From DYJK01 sp040755055 (GTDB lineage Bacteria > Bacteroidota > Ignavibacteria > Ignavibacteriales > Melioribacteraceae): DNA of 64,000 nt. This document shows, piece after piece, positions 25,255 through 34,105 of this stretch. The notes beneath the pieces were generated by a model. The model worked only from the letters and a program-made list of their open reading frames with translations, did no database searches and was not told the origin of the DNA. Position numbers and translations under genes: made by a program. The stretch's first letter is position 1; every line of letters starts with the position of its first letter. The stretch is taken from the NCBI GenBank assembly GCA_040755055.1, contig JBFMBS010000011.1, positions 49,964 through 113,963 on the forward strand, read 5' to 3'.

Positions 25255-26520
25255 TTATTTCATTAACACGAGCTTCCTAGTTGCTGAATAGTTATCAGCA
25301 ATTAGTCTGTAGAGGTAAACGCCGCTTGCAATTCCGCTTGCATCCCAAGTGTAATAATAGTTTCCTCCGGGTAGTTCTTCATCTATAAGCGTTACTACTT
25401 CTTTGCCGAGAATATCGTAAACTTTCAAAGACACATGGCTTGCTGCTAGCAGCTTGTAGCTGATGGTTGTGCTTGGGTTAAAAGGATTGGGATAATTTTG
25501 TGAAAGAGAAAACTCCAGCGGAATTTCATTGCCTTCATTTTCCACCGAAGTTATGCTCAAAGGATATCGATACACGCCGGTTGCACCGGCACTAAAAATC
25601 GAGTAGATATAACAATAAAGATACTGCGGCGTTGCGTCTATAAAATCATTCAAAGACGTAGTTGTTGCAGAAGGAAGATCATTTCCTACCTCACTCCAGT
25701 TGTTTCCATTATCTTCGGATGTGAAGATTTTTGAACTGAGTGAGACAACATCCGAGTAATAGGTGAAGAGCTTGTTTCCTAAAGAGATCGTACCCTTCGT
25801 ACTTCCGCTTAAACCTATACCCGAGGGGAAACCGCTTTGTATTTTTGCCCAACTTGTGTCTGAAACAAGCTTATACATTCCGTAAGTAGAGCCGTAAATT
25901 TCATTATTGAATGCATGAACCGATCCGATAATTATTGATGGATTAATCAAACTCCAGTTTGCACCTCCATCTGCCGAAATAAACGAACCTAAATTCACGG
26001 CACAAAAAACCATTTTATTACCAACTGCAGCAAAGTCGAAACCGAGCACTTGAGCGCTTGAATAGTTTATATCTATTTGAGTCCATGTGCTTCCGCTATC
26101 GTTGGATTTAAATACCGAATTTCTATTCGTTACCGCATAGAGCGCTGAGCCATTGGAAACCAAAGACATCACGGCTCCGTTTGCTAAAGCAATGTTTGAT
26201 TTACTTGTCCACGTAACACCATCATCCACGGATGAATAGATATTATTTATTCCTACTATTGCAAAAAGTTCGCTGCCATGGCTGTGTATTTCGTAAACTT
26301 TGTCCGGGAATTTATCTGCAATGTCCGCCCAGCTTGTTCCATTATCGGTTGTGCGGTAAACAAACTGCTGACCTTGATAACCGTATAAAAAAACTGTTGA
26401 GCCGTGAGCGGCAATTTTTCCGGTTGCGCCGACATTATAATCTGCTGTTTTCTCCCACTGTGCCCAGACATGTTGAGACACAAAACAAAGCAGAACTAAC
26501 AAACTGAGTTTTAATTTCAT
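25255..26520 (-). CDS. BNR/sialidase-like propeller protein with T9SS sorting domain
   Basis: This 421-residue secreted protein has a signal peptide ('LSLLVLLCFVSQHVWAQ') and repeated 'TTDNGTSWADI', 'SVDDGVTWTSKS', 'SNDSGSTWTQID' and 'SEDNGNNWSEVG' Asp-box turns of the BNR / sialidase-type propeller, but no sialidase catalytic triad that I can see. A T9SS type A sorting domain starts at 'YPNPFNPSTTI' and ends 'KLVLMK'. The Asp-box fold suggests a surface scaffold or binding role. It lies between a lipoprotein gene and the SBBP propeller gene, all on the minus strand. Confidence 0.9.
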   Translation of the reverse strand: MKLKLSLLVLLCFVSQHVWAQWEKTADYNVGATGKIAAHGSTVFLYGYQGQQFVYRTTDNGTSWADIADKFPDKVYEIHSHGSELFAIVGINNIYSSVDDGVTWTSKSNIALANGAVMSLVSNGSALYAVTNRNSVFKSNDSGSTWTQIDINYSSAQVLGFDFAAVGNKMVFCAVNLGSFISADGGANWSLINPSIIIGSVHAFNNEIYGSTYGMYKLVSDTSWAKIQSGFPSGIGLSGSTKGTISLGNKLFTYYSDVVSLSSKIFTSEDNGNNWSEVGNDLPSATTTSLNDFIDATPQYLYCYIYSIFSAGATGVYRYPLSITSVENEGNEIPLEFSLSQNYPNPFNPSTTISYKLLAASHVSLKVYDILGKEVVTLIDEELPGGNYYYTWDASGIASGVYLYRLIADNYSATRKLVLMK

Positions 26521-26587
26521 ATTAACCTCTTCGATCTTCGTTTATATTTGTAATGCTGTATAATTTTAACATTGCCCACAAAAAAAA

Positions 26588-27349
26588 TTAATTCAATGTT
26601 ACTGCCGCGTTCTTAACCACTTCAGAGATGATATAATATTTTTTTCCGTCATTGTTGCTGATGTTGTAATTATACTTAACAACATAGACCAAACATTCAC
26701 CGCTAATGCCGGATAGATCGGTTGCACTAAAAGTGTAACTTCCGTTGTCGCTCAATTCCTGGTAATATTTTGTTTTGTTCGGATCGTTTTTGCTGATAAC
26801 CTGAACAAAAATTTTTGATGATGTTCCTCCGCTCCACGTTAATTGCATTCCGTTTGCTTTTGCAATAGACGAATTGTTTGCCGGAGCGGTCATTGAAAAA
26901 TTATTCGGACTGACAACTGTGCCGGATAAAGCCGGTATTCCGTTTCCGCCGGCAACATTCCAGCTATGCGATGAACTGTTAAAACTGATATCCAATTGTT
27001 GAAATGGATTTGACGGGTTTGGAATAATGTAATATGTTTTTCCGCTTGCGGTTAATTTGCCAAGCGAATTATTATTAACCGAAACTGTCCCGGCATCAAC
27101 ACCGCTGCCAAGACTTGCAAATGCAAGATTCATATTTATCGGAGGAAGATTCGGCATCGGATTGTTTGTTTCGTAATTGATTGTAGCGAGCACACCATTG
27201 TTATCGCTGTTATCAAAGTTCGGCATCGGCTGCCCCGATTGATTGCTCGAACCTCCGCTGTTATTCGCTTCGGTAGGAGAATCCTCTTTGTTGCAGCCAA
27301 CCAAAAACAAAATTGTTATTATAGAAACAAGCAGTAGCGTTTTTTTCAT
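26588..27349 (-). CDS. Secreted lipoprotein, unknown
   Basis: This 253-residue protein has a lipobox at 'LFLVGC' (Cys19), then a Ser/Gly/Asn-rich linker and a beta-rich body ('YYIIPNPSNPFQQLDISFNSS', 'GMQLTWSGGTSSKIFVQVISK', 'GSYTFSATDLSGI'). The latter part reads like an Ig/fibronectin-type sandwich. No enzyme motif is visible. It begins 20 bp after the half-receiver gene on the same strand, so the two probably share the sigma-54-like promoter at 27603-27618. It may be a surface or periplasmic output of the kinase/activator module upstream. Confidence 0.78.
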   Translation of the reverse strand: MKKTLLLVSIITILFLVGCNKEDSPTEANNSGGSSNQSGQPMPNFDNSDNNGVLATINYETNNPMPNLPPINMNLAFASLGSGVDAGTVSVNNNSLGKLTASGKTYYIIPNPSNPFQQLDISFNSSSHSWNVAGGNGIPALSGTVVSPNNFSMTAPANNSSIAKANGMQLTWSGGTSSKIFVQVISKNDPNKTKYYQELSDNGSYTFSATDLSGISGECLVYVVKYNYNISNNDGKKYYIISEVVKNAAVTLN

Positions 27350-27369
27350 TTTCTATCTCCCTCGTTTTT

Positions 27370-27573
27370 TCAAAAATTATTTTTCAATACTTTTCTTATG
27401 TCTAATACTTCCGTGCTGGCAATAACATATTTTATAGAAAGTTTGCTGGTAATATTTATAGCCGATTCGGAATCGGTAACCGTGATTATGCTGAAACCTT
27501 GCCGGCTAAGAATTTCCCTCAGCTTTTTTAATTCGTTTGTATTCGATTCAATAATTAGTATCTGTTCAAGCAT
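27370..27573 (-). CDS. Half-size, degenerate receiver-domain protein
   Basis: This 67-residue protein follows the receiver fold for beta1-alpha1-beta2-alpha2-beta3 ('ILIIESNTNELKKLREILS', 'GFSIITVTDSESAI', 'IKYVIAS') and then stops, about half of a normal receiver of 120 residues. The phospho-acceptor Asp at the end of beta3 is replaced (VIAS for LLLD) and the acidic pair is reduced to a single Glu, so it cannot be phosphorylated in the usual way. The ribosome site is weak. It lies about 19 bp downstream of the start predicted for a sigma-54-like promoter and leads into the lipoprotein gene. It may be a binding decoy or a decaying gene. Confidence 0.6.
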   Translation of the reverse strand: MLEQILIIESNTNELKKLREILSRQGFSIITVTDSESAINITSKLSIKYVIASTEVLDIRKVLKNNF

Positions 27574-27602
27574 GAATTTTTTCTTAGTTACTTCATACCG
27601 AT

Positions 27603-27618
27603 TTCAAAAGACGTGCCG
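27603..27618 (-). promoter_or_regulatory. Sigma-54-like promoter before the half-receiver gene
   Basis: On the minus strand the sequence reads CGGCACG-TCTT-TTGAA, the -24/-12 pattern GGCACG-N4-TTGxA with correct spacing. The expected start is near 27592, about 19 bp before the ATG at 27573. The -12 variant TTGAA is the same as in the plus-strand element at 19529. Two palindromic sites lie 50-115 bp upstream of it. Confidence 0.55.
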
Positions 27619-27670
27619 TCTAATTTTGTGGGTGAAACAACTGCTTATTGGCGTGCGTATGTTTTTGATT

Positions 27671-27719
27671 GTTGCGTCAAGGCAACAGATCCAACAAAAG
27701 GTAGTTGCATAAATGCAAC
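27671..27719. promoter_or_regulatory. Twin GTTGC-N6-GCAAC sites (candidate activator-binding sites)
   Basis: GTTGC-GTCAAG-GCAAC at 27671-27686 and GTTGC-ATAAAT-GCAAC at 27704-27719 share both half-sites and exact 6-base spacing. They start 33 bp apart, about three helical turns, so they would face the same side. They lie between the sigma-54 activator's stop (27733) and the sigma-54-like promoter, at about -87 and -120 from its start. The second is a perfect 7-bp-arm palindrome. Confidence 0.55.
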
Positions 27720-27732
27720 ATCTGAGGTGTGC

Positions 27733-29454
27733 TTAGATTGATAATTCTAATTGAGTCAGCAGTTTATGTAAATGGCTCCGGTTAATTCCTAAAATCTTAG
27801 CCGCTTCGGATTTCGAGCCGGCTGATCGGATTATTCTTGTTAAATAAATTCTTCTGAACTTATCTTCTGCTTCCGAAAGAGTTAAGCCGTTTTCAATAAT
27901 TTCTTCTTCGCCGCGTTCAACTATTTCTCCGGGTAAATCTTCTATTGTAATAACATCCGTCTTGCCGAGAATGATCGAGCGATGAATAACATTTTCCAAT
28001 TCGCGTATGTTGCCGGGCCAATTATAATTCTCCAGTATTTGCAAAGCTTCATTTGTAATTGTTCTCGGCTTGCCGTCGTTTGTGAATTTCTTAATAAAAT
28101 GATTAACAAGTTCTTCAATATCTTCCCTTCTATCGCTTAACGGTGGTATTTTTATTTCAATCACTTTTAAACGGTAATAGAGATCCTCTCTAAAAGTTTT
28201 GCCGGAAATCATTTTTGAGATATCGCGGTTTGTTGCGGCAATAAATCTTACATCAATTTTTTTGGAATCAATTGAACCGAGGCGCTCAATCTCTTTTGTT
28301 TGAATCACTCGTAAAAGTTTTGCTTGCAGATTAATACTCATCTCGCCAATCTCATCAAGAAATACTGTTCCGCCGTCCGCTGTTTCCAATTTACCCGGCT
28401 TGCTTTTAACTGCACCGGTAAAAGCGCCGCTTTCATAACCGAAGAGTTCGGATTCCAAAAGATCGGATGGAATGGCGCTGCAATTAACAGCAACAAAAGG
28501 TTTCTGCTTTCTCAAACTATTTTCATGAATTGCTTTTGCCAAAACATCTTTGCCGGTACCGTTTTCCCCCAATATCAATATAGACGCATCGCTTGCCGCC
28601 ACTTGATGTGCAAGTTTTAATATATTAAAAACTTTCTTGCTTGAACCGATTATGTTTTCCGATTTAAACAGCTCTCGAAGTTTTTGAAATTCTTGTTTCG
28701 GTCTCTCTTCTAATTTTTCTTCGAGGTTTGTTATCTCATTTGAAACTTGTATTCCGCGTGTTATCTGTTTGGCAAATGAAATTAGAAAAGCAAGATCGGA
28801 TTCTTTAAATGCCGCTTCTTTATTTCTTCTATCGATAGAAACAACACCGATTATATTTCCATTTAAAATTAGAGGTACACTTATAGCCGCAGTTAATCCA
28901 AGCGATATGATGCTCGAATGTTTGGAATATTCTTCATCGCTTTTAATGTCATCCACCTTCAGCGGTTTGATTTTTTTAATAGTCTCATTAAGGATTGTGC
29001 TGCTTAATTCTTTTGCTGTCGGATCTTTAACCGGGTCCATATTTTTAGCTACTATCCTTTCCACTTCCATTTTATCATTCAATAAAACTATAAAACCCTC
29101 GTCTGCATCGAGTTCGTTCACAACAGTATCGATTGCTTTTTCCATCAAACTTTTCATGTCGGTTTCGGATTGAAACAGAATTCCGGATGCGTATAATTTT
29201 TCCAGCCGTTTTTTCTCTTCGTTAATTCTTTCTTTTTCTCTGTCCGATTTTTCAAGCTCTTCGATTAAAGAAGCAAACTCGCTTCCCAGCATTTTGTTGT
29301 GATCAATAATTTTAGAAAATATTTTGTCGAGTATTTTCACTTGCTCGGGGTTTGATTTTAACTGCGCCGATAGATTCATAAAACTTTCTGAAGAACTGCT
29401 TACAAAATCCGCAAGTAGTTTGTTTACATATTGGCGTTTTGATTTTATATCCAT
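27733..29454 (-). CDS. GAF-domain sigma-54-dependent transcriptional activator
   Basis: This 573-residue protein has an N-terminal helical part, a coiled segment at about 60-90, a GAF domain at about 95-240 ('AIDTVVNELDADEGFIVLLND', 'ISVPLILNGNIIGVVSIDRR'), an AAA+ activation domain (Walker A GENGTGKD 296-303, intact GAFTGA 343-348, Walker B VFLDEIGE 365-371) and a Fis-type helix-turn-helix at the end ('GSKSEAAKILGINRSHLHKLL'). It has no receiver domain, so control may come through GAF ligands or through the Ser/Thr kinase whose gene ends 9 bp upstream in the same operon. It would open sigma-54 promoters, a candidate lying just downstream. Confidence 0.94.
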   Translation of the reverse strand: MDIKSKRQYVNKLLADFVSSSSESFMNLSAQLKSNPEQVKILDKIFSKIIDHNKMLGSEFASLIEELEKSDREKERINEEKKRLEKLYASGILFQSETDMKSLMEKAIDTVVNELDADEGFIVLLNDKMEVERIVAKNMDPVKDPTAKELSSTILNETIKKIKPLKVDDIKSDEEYSKHSSIISLGLTAAISVPLILNGNIIGVVSIDRRNKEAAFKESDLAFLISFAKQITRGIQVSNEITNLEEKLEERPKQEFQKLRELFKSENIIGSSKKVFNILKLAHQVAASDASILILGENGTGKDVLAKAIHENSLRKQKPFVAVNCSAIPSDLLESELFGYESGAFTGAVKSKPGKLETADGGTVFLDEIGEMSINLQAKLLRVIQTKEIERLGSIDSKKIDVRFIAATNRDISKMISGKTFREDLYYRLKVIEIKIPPLSDRREDIEELVNHFIKKFTNDGKPRTITNEALQILENYNWPGNIRELENVIHRSIILGKTDVITIEDLPGEIVERGEEEIIENGLTLSEAEDKFRRIYLTRIIRSAGSKSEAAKILGINRSHLHKLLTQLELSI

Positions 29455-29463
29455 ATTTCCATC

Positions 29464-32400
29464 TTATTTTTTTTCTAAATTTTTTAGAGTATTAAAAATT
29501 TCATCGGCAGAAGAAAATCTTTCTTCCGGATTCTTGGATAAACATTTCAACACAATTTCATCATACAAAATAAATGCCGGATTAAACGCCGAGGGTTTTT
29601 CCGGTATCGTATTAAAAATTGAATGAATCAGCGCCATCTCATTTTCTCCTTTGAACGGGAGTCTTCCGCAAATCATTTGATAGAAAATAACTCCGAGAGA
29701 AAAAATATCCGTTCTATGATCTACGTGCATGTTGGTTATCTGTTCCGGCGCAACGTATCCAAGCGTTCCAACAATTGTTCCAAGCGAAGTCATCGTTGTT
29801 ACAAGCGGTGATTTCGATAAGCCGAAATCCATAATCTTGATTTTCCCGTCTTTATCAAACATGATGTTTTGCGATTTCAAATCTCTATGAACAATATTGT
29901 TTGAATGAATAACAGATAGACCTTCACAAATTTGTTCAGCAGTTTCCAAAAATTTTTTTTCATCGAGCGGAAAATTCTTTTCGATAAATTCATCAAGTGT
30001 ACCCCCGCTTAAATATTCCATTGCTATAAAAGTATGTTTTTGTGTTTCACCAAACTCATAAACTTTTATAATGCTGTCGTGATTCAGCGATGAAAGAAGC
30101 CGTCCTTCCGATGCGAGACGTTTTTTATTTTCTTCTTCCCTCAGCAAGTGCGGATTTAAAATTTTTAAAGCAACCGTCGTACCGTTCTGCGTATCAATTG
30201 CTTTGAAAACTTTCCCCATTCCACCAACGCCGATTATCCCGGTCAGCTTATAATGAGAAATATACTTGCTCTCTTTCTTCTCAATATAATTCGCCGCGAT
30301 AAAAATAAAGCCAAGTGCGGTAGAACCGGTAACTCCAATTGAAAAAAGAAACGATTCGAAAAATTTTTCGTTTATTGATAGATGGGTAAGAACTAAATAA
30401 AGTAAAATAAATCCAACTGCCGGATACCATTGCTTTACAATTTTTTTTGCCTTTGTTCGTATGCCAAACAAGTAGAGTGCAATAAAAACAAAGAACATCA
30501 CAACAAATTTTATCAGCTCTTCCGCCGGATTTATCAGCAGCAAAGTTCTTTTTAATGATTTACCGATCAATATCAACGAATGATTTAGAAATGACGATTC
30601 GGTAACGGTAAGTTCTTTATAACTCTCAACATTGTATATTTTCTTTTTGATGCCGGATGGAAAAACTACGAGCAAATTATATTTCCAACCAGGATTAATT
30701 CCGAAATGTTCGCGTGGAAAATTTTGCTGTAGTGCCGCACTGCCACCCAACCCTACTTGCCGGACTGTTCTGTAACAAAGTTTTCCTTTTTTATCATAAC
30801 CTTCCAAAAACATTTTGGTGCCGATGCCGTTCCTATTGCTGAGATCGGGTGCGAGAGTAACTTTAAGATAATTTTTATGAACCAAATTATTACGATACAG
30901 AACCGCTCGATCACCGCTTCCAAGTGCTGTTCTCGAACTGCCGATAAATAAATCCACATCGCCGTCATTATCAAAATCTACAAAAGAAGGGTTGCCGAGA
31001 AAATCAACGCCGGTTTGATTTCCTATTTCGGAAAATCTAAATTCGGGCGAGTTCAAAAAAAGTTTCGAGCCGATAAAAAGATCGAGCCAGCCGTCGTTGT
31101 TAACATCCGCACAATTCATTAAACCGTTTGATGGTTCAGGGTGGTTGAATTTTTCCGTGAATCCCACTTCGCCGGCAACATCAACAAAGTTCGCGTCACC
31201 TTTGTTAACCAGAAATTTTAGTTTCTCTCCGGTATTAAAAACAACGATATCCGGCAGTCCGTCATTATTAAAATCATTTGATATCGCCGCGTATGTACTC
31301 GGGGCAATTCTTGTTGTAAAATTACTGTCCGTTTTTTCCGTGAATCTAAAATTGCCTTTGTTAAGAAACATAAATAGATGCTGATTTTTTTCCGGTACTT
31401 TATATGAAATTAAAACATCAACCAATCCATTCATGTCGTAATCGTTTAGTGTAACGCCGTAAGAACGGTGGTCCAACAATTTTTTTATCCCCGAATCATG
31501 AAAGACATTTATGAATCTGCCGGTGCCGTCGTTTTTAAACAGCATGTCTTCGTAATTATAATTAGAAACATAAAGATCGAGATTGCCGTCGTTATCAAAA
31601 TCTGCTTGTTGAATTGCCGCGAGATATAAATCTGTCTGCATAAAATTCAGCTTAAGATGCTCTGCCGGTTCTACATCGCGGTATTTAAAATCTCCTTTGC
31701 CAAACATCAGCCGGTAATTTGTATCATCGTCAATTTCTATGATATCATTCTCGCCGTCGTTATTTAAATCGCCAAGTGCTGCGGTTTGTACATTGTTGGC
31801 TGTAGTATCTCTTGAAATTTCTCTAAAAAATTTTCCTTCAACATTCTCATGTAAAATTGTGTGACCGCCCTCCAAAAGAATTGCTGCTTCGGGATAAGAA
31901 TCATTATTCAAATCTTGGAAGAGTGCAATTCTTCCTTCTTTGCGAAGAGATGCTTGAGATGTAATATCGGTAAAGGAAAATTTCAGGTTCTGCGAGTTTG
32001 TGTAAATTCCATTATCACCGATTATCCAAATTTTATAGTCGCCGTTTCGGTCTTTAACAACTGCAATGTCATTGAATAAATCTTCGTAGGTTTTGATATT
32101 ATTATTTTCCAACCACTTGCCGTTATCAAAACTAATAAGGGTTGATTTTCCCCCAACGGCCCATGCATGTTTGTCGTCAAGCGCTTTAACCGAGTTGAGA
32201 GTAACTCTAATATTGGAAGTATATTTTTTCCACTCATTATTTTTGAATCTCAGAATTGTACCTCTATCGCCGACAATCCAGCCGGAGGTATCATTTATAA
32301 TCGAAACACTTTTTAATTCATCTTTGGTGGGAGAGTTAAATTTTCTCCATCCGTTTTTTGTATAGCGTAGAATAACTCCTTGTTTGCCAACTGCCCAACC

Positions 32401-33012
32401 GGATGTATCCGAAAGCATTTGAATATCGTGAAGGTCGCCGCTTGTAAAATTTTCGTTCCCCTTTCTCTTTACCGGACTGAATTGCTCGCTCCATTTAATT
32501 CCATCGAAATGAATTATATTGCCTTGCTGTCCGACCATCCAGGCTTTGCCGCTTGGCAGAACTGAAAATCCGTTCCACATCGAATAATCTATTTCATCCC
32601 ACATTACTTTCGGCAATGCTATTTCGGAAATCTTATTGTGTGCATATTTATAAAGATGGGGTTTGTACGCTCCAGTATGAGTTGAATGAGTAACATAATA
32701 GAAAAAATTTTCCGACGGAATCGCTATCTGCGGATAATCGGAGTAATCAAATTGATCGATTGGAATCCATTTCCCTTTTTTAAATTGATAAACTTTCCCT
32801 TTTACATTATCTCCCTTTCCGCGCGATATTGCAACGCCGGTGCTGTCATTTATCATTTTTATTTTGTGCCCGAGATCTACACCGGCTTGCTTGAACCATA
32901 TTTTACTGCCGGAAAAATTATTATTGAGATCTCTTCGATCAACATCATCAGAACAGCTCAAACAAAAAAATATTATTAATAGTATCCCGGTAAAAAGAGT
33001 AAAACCTTTCAT
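29464..33012 (-). CDS. Propeller-sensor transmembrane Ser/Thr protein kinase
   Basis: This 1182-residue fusion begins with a lipoprotein-like signal ('LIIFFCLSC', Cys20). Residues of about 45-350 carry YCF48/BNR-like blades ('GWAVGKQGVILRY', 'GWIVGDRGTILRF'); about 365-690 carry seven or so FG-GAP/VCBS calcium turns ('DFDNDGNLDLYVSN', 'DVNNDGWLDLFIGS'); about 700-790 resemble ASPIC/UnbV ('GLGGSAALQQNFPREHFGI'). Three transmembrane segments lie at about 833-910, then a full Hanks-type kinase at 921-1182: 'GVGGMGKVF' loop, Lys950, HRDLKSQN (Asp1044), DFG (Asp1062), APE. The large sensor part should be outside the inner membrane and the kinase inside. The gene ends 9 bp before the sigma-54 activator gene, a likely substrate. 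Confidence 0.92.
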   Translation of the reverse strand: MKGFTLFTGILLIIFFCLSCSDDVDRRDLNNNFSGSKIWFKQAGVDLGHKIKMINDSTGVAISRGKGDNVKGKVYQFKKGKWIPIDQFDYSDYPQIAIPSENFFYYVTHSTHTGAYKPHLYKYAHNKISEIALPKVMWDEIDYSMWNGFSVLPSGKAWMVGQQGNIIHFDGIKWSEQFSPVKRKGNENFTSGDLHDIQMLSDTSGWAVGKQGVILRYTKNGWRKFNSPTKDELKSVSIINDTSGWIVGDRGTILRFKNNEWKKYTSNIRVTLNSVKALDDKHAWAVGGKSTLISFDNGKWLENNNIKTYEDLFNDIAVVKDRNGDYKIWIIGDNGIYTNSQNLKFSFTDITSQASLRKEGRIALFQDLNNDSYPEAAILLEGGHTILHENVEGKFFREISRDTTANNVQTAALGDLNNDGENDIIEIDDDTNYRLMFGKGDFKYRDVEPAEHLKLNFMQTDLYLAAIQQADFDNDGNLDLYVSNYNYEDMLFKNDGTGRFINVFHDSGIKKLLDHRSYGVTLNDYDMNGLVDVLISYKVPEKNQHLFMFLNKGNFRFTEKTDSNFTTRIAPSTYAAISNDFNNDGLPDIVVFNTGEKLKFLVNKGDANFVDVAGEVGFTEKFNHPEPSNGLMNCADVNNDGWLDLFIGSKLFLNSPEFRFSEIGNQTGVDFLGNPSFVDFDNDGDVDLFIGSSRTALGSGDRAVLYRNNLVHKNYLKVTLAPDLSNRNGIGTKMFLEGYDKKGKLCYRTVRQVGLGGSAALQQNFPREHFGINPGWKYNLLVVFPSGIKKKIYNVESYKELTVTESSFLNHSLILIGKSLKRTLLLINPAEELIKFVVMFFVFIALYLFGIRTKAKKIVKQWYPAVGFILLYLVLTHLSINEKFFESFLFSIGVTGSTALGFIFIAANYIEKKESKYISHYKLTGIIGVGGMGKVFKAIDTQNGTTVALKILNPHLLREEENKKRLASEGRLLSSLNHDSIIKVYEFGETQKHTFIAMEYLSGGTLDEFIEKNFPLDEKKFLETAEQICEGLSVIHSNNIVHRDLKSQNIMFDKDGKIKIMDFGLSKSPLVTTMTSLGTIVGTLGYVAPEQITNMHVDHRTDIFSLGVIFYQMICGRLPFKGENEMALIHSIFNTIPEKPSAFNPAFILYDEIVLKCLSKNPEERFSSADEIFNTLKNLEKK

Positions 33013-33109
33013 TGGGAAGTTGATCGATTATTAAATTGTTCTGTTAATTATTATTAAGAATTGCAGTTGAATAATAAAATACTAACTCGTTAATCGCAAG
33101 AGATGTCAA

Positions 33110-34051
33110 CTAATCCGATAACTTCATAATACTTTGATATCGTTTAATCATTCCCTCGTTGCCTTGTAAACCGCCGGTATGAAGTGCAATTATTCTCTCA
33201 TTCTTTTTGAAATAACCCGACTTCAGTAAATCAAAAATTCCATAAAGCATTTTACCGGTGTAAATGTAATCGAGTTGAATGCCGTTTAGTTTTTCAAACT
33301 CTTTCACGAACTCGATTAAAGTGCGGTTAATTTTTGCATAGCCGCCGAAGTGATAATTCAAGTTGATTGTCCAATTAGAAAATTTTTTTTGTGTGTATTC
33401 TTCTACAAGTTTTTCTGCGCTATCGATCAGAAAATTTCCGCCTTTCAAAACTGAAAATCCGAGGAGATTTTTCTTTCCTTCAAGTCCGGCAATTAAACCC
33501 GATAAAGTTCCGGCTGTGCCGCATGCTGCGCAGATGTAATCAAGCTCCGCTTGAATCAAAGATGGGATTTCGGCAACGCCTTTCAATGCAAGTGGATTTG
33601 TTCCGCCTTCGGGAACGATGTAAACATTTCCAAATTTTTCTCTCAAACTATTTTGGAATTCTTCTGTGTGCTTTTTTCTGTAATCGCTTCGGGTAACATA
33701 ATGAAGTTGCATTCCATTGTCTGCTGCAAATTGCAATGTTGAGTTTAATGGAAGATGTTCTTCTCCGCGTATAATTCCAATAGTATTAAAACCAAATAAT
33801 TTTCCGGCTGCAGACGTTGCATAAATATGGTTTGAGTATGTACCGCCGAACGTTAACAAAGTATTGTAACCGTTCTCCGATGCCGTATGCAAATTGTATT
33901 TCAGCTTAAACCATTTGTTGCCCGAAATGTGTGGATGAATTAAATCCAGTCTTTTAATAAATACTTTTACTTTGTTTTGATAGTCGGGCAGAACAATTTC
34001 TTGTTCAATTGCCTTATCTATATTAATTATTTCCTCAAAAAGAGTTTTCAT
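33110..34051 (-). CDS. D-cysteine desulfhydrase / ACC-deaminase family PLP enzyme
   Basis: This protein of about 313 residues is a fold-type II PLP enzyme of the ACC deaminase / D-cysteine desulfhydrase family. The Schiff-base Lys lies in 'ISGNKWFKLKYNL', followed by the phosphate/carboxylate loop 'FGGTYSNHIYATSAAG', 'PEGGTNPLALKG' and 'AACGTAGTLSGLIAG'. Likely reactions are release of H2S, pyruvate and ammonia from D-cysteine, or a related deamination; I do not choose between them. I start at the ATG at 34051, since the longer frame to 34114 would run into the divergent lepB gene. Confidence 0.88.
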   Translation of the reverse strand: MKTLFEEIINIDKAIEQEIVLPDYQNKVKVFIKRLDLIHPHISGNKWFKLKYNLHTASENGYNTLLTFGGTYSNHIYATSAAGKLFGFNTIGIIRGEEHLPLNSTLQFAADNGMQLHYVTRSDYRKKHTEEFQNSLREKFGNVYIVPEGGTNPLALKGVAEIPSLIQAELDYICAACGTAGTLSGLIAGLEGKKNLLGFSVLKGGNFLIDSAEKLVEEYTQKKFSNWTINLNYHFGGYAKINRTLIEFVKEFEKLNGIQLDYIYTGKMLYGIFDLLKSGYFKKNERIIALHTGGLQGNEGMIKRYQSIMKLSD

Positions 34052-34105
34052 TAGAAACTTTTTGTTTTTGAACGTACTATAACAACAAGTAAAGTTGAGG
34101 ATTTT

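Noticed and set aside
23567..26520. Similar 3' ends of the T9SS genes as a mobile element
   Set aside because: The similarity follows the conserved sorting-domain protein sequence; in these two genes I see no palindrome or target duplication.
27398..27712. A 104-codon plus-strand frame over the half-receiver gene and its promoter region
   Set aside because: The minus-strand frame has a clear receiver-like pattern, while the plus frame has none and would run through the palindromic sites.
28769..29173. A 134-codon plus-strand frame, and other long frames opposite the activator, kinase and T9SS genes
   Set aside because: They lie antisense to frames with full, ordered domains and have no ribosome sites or recognisable protein patterns; they are shadows of the minus-strand genes.
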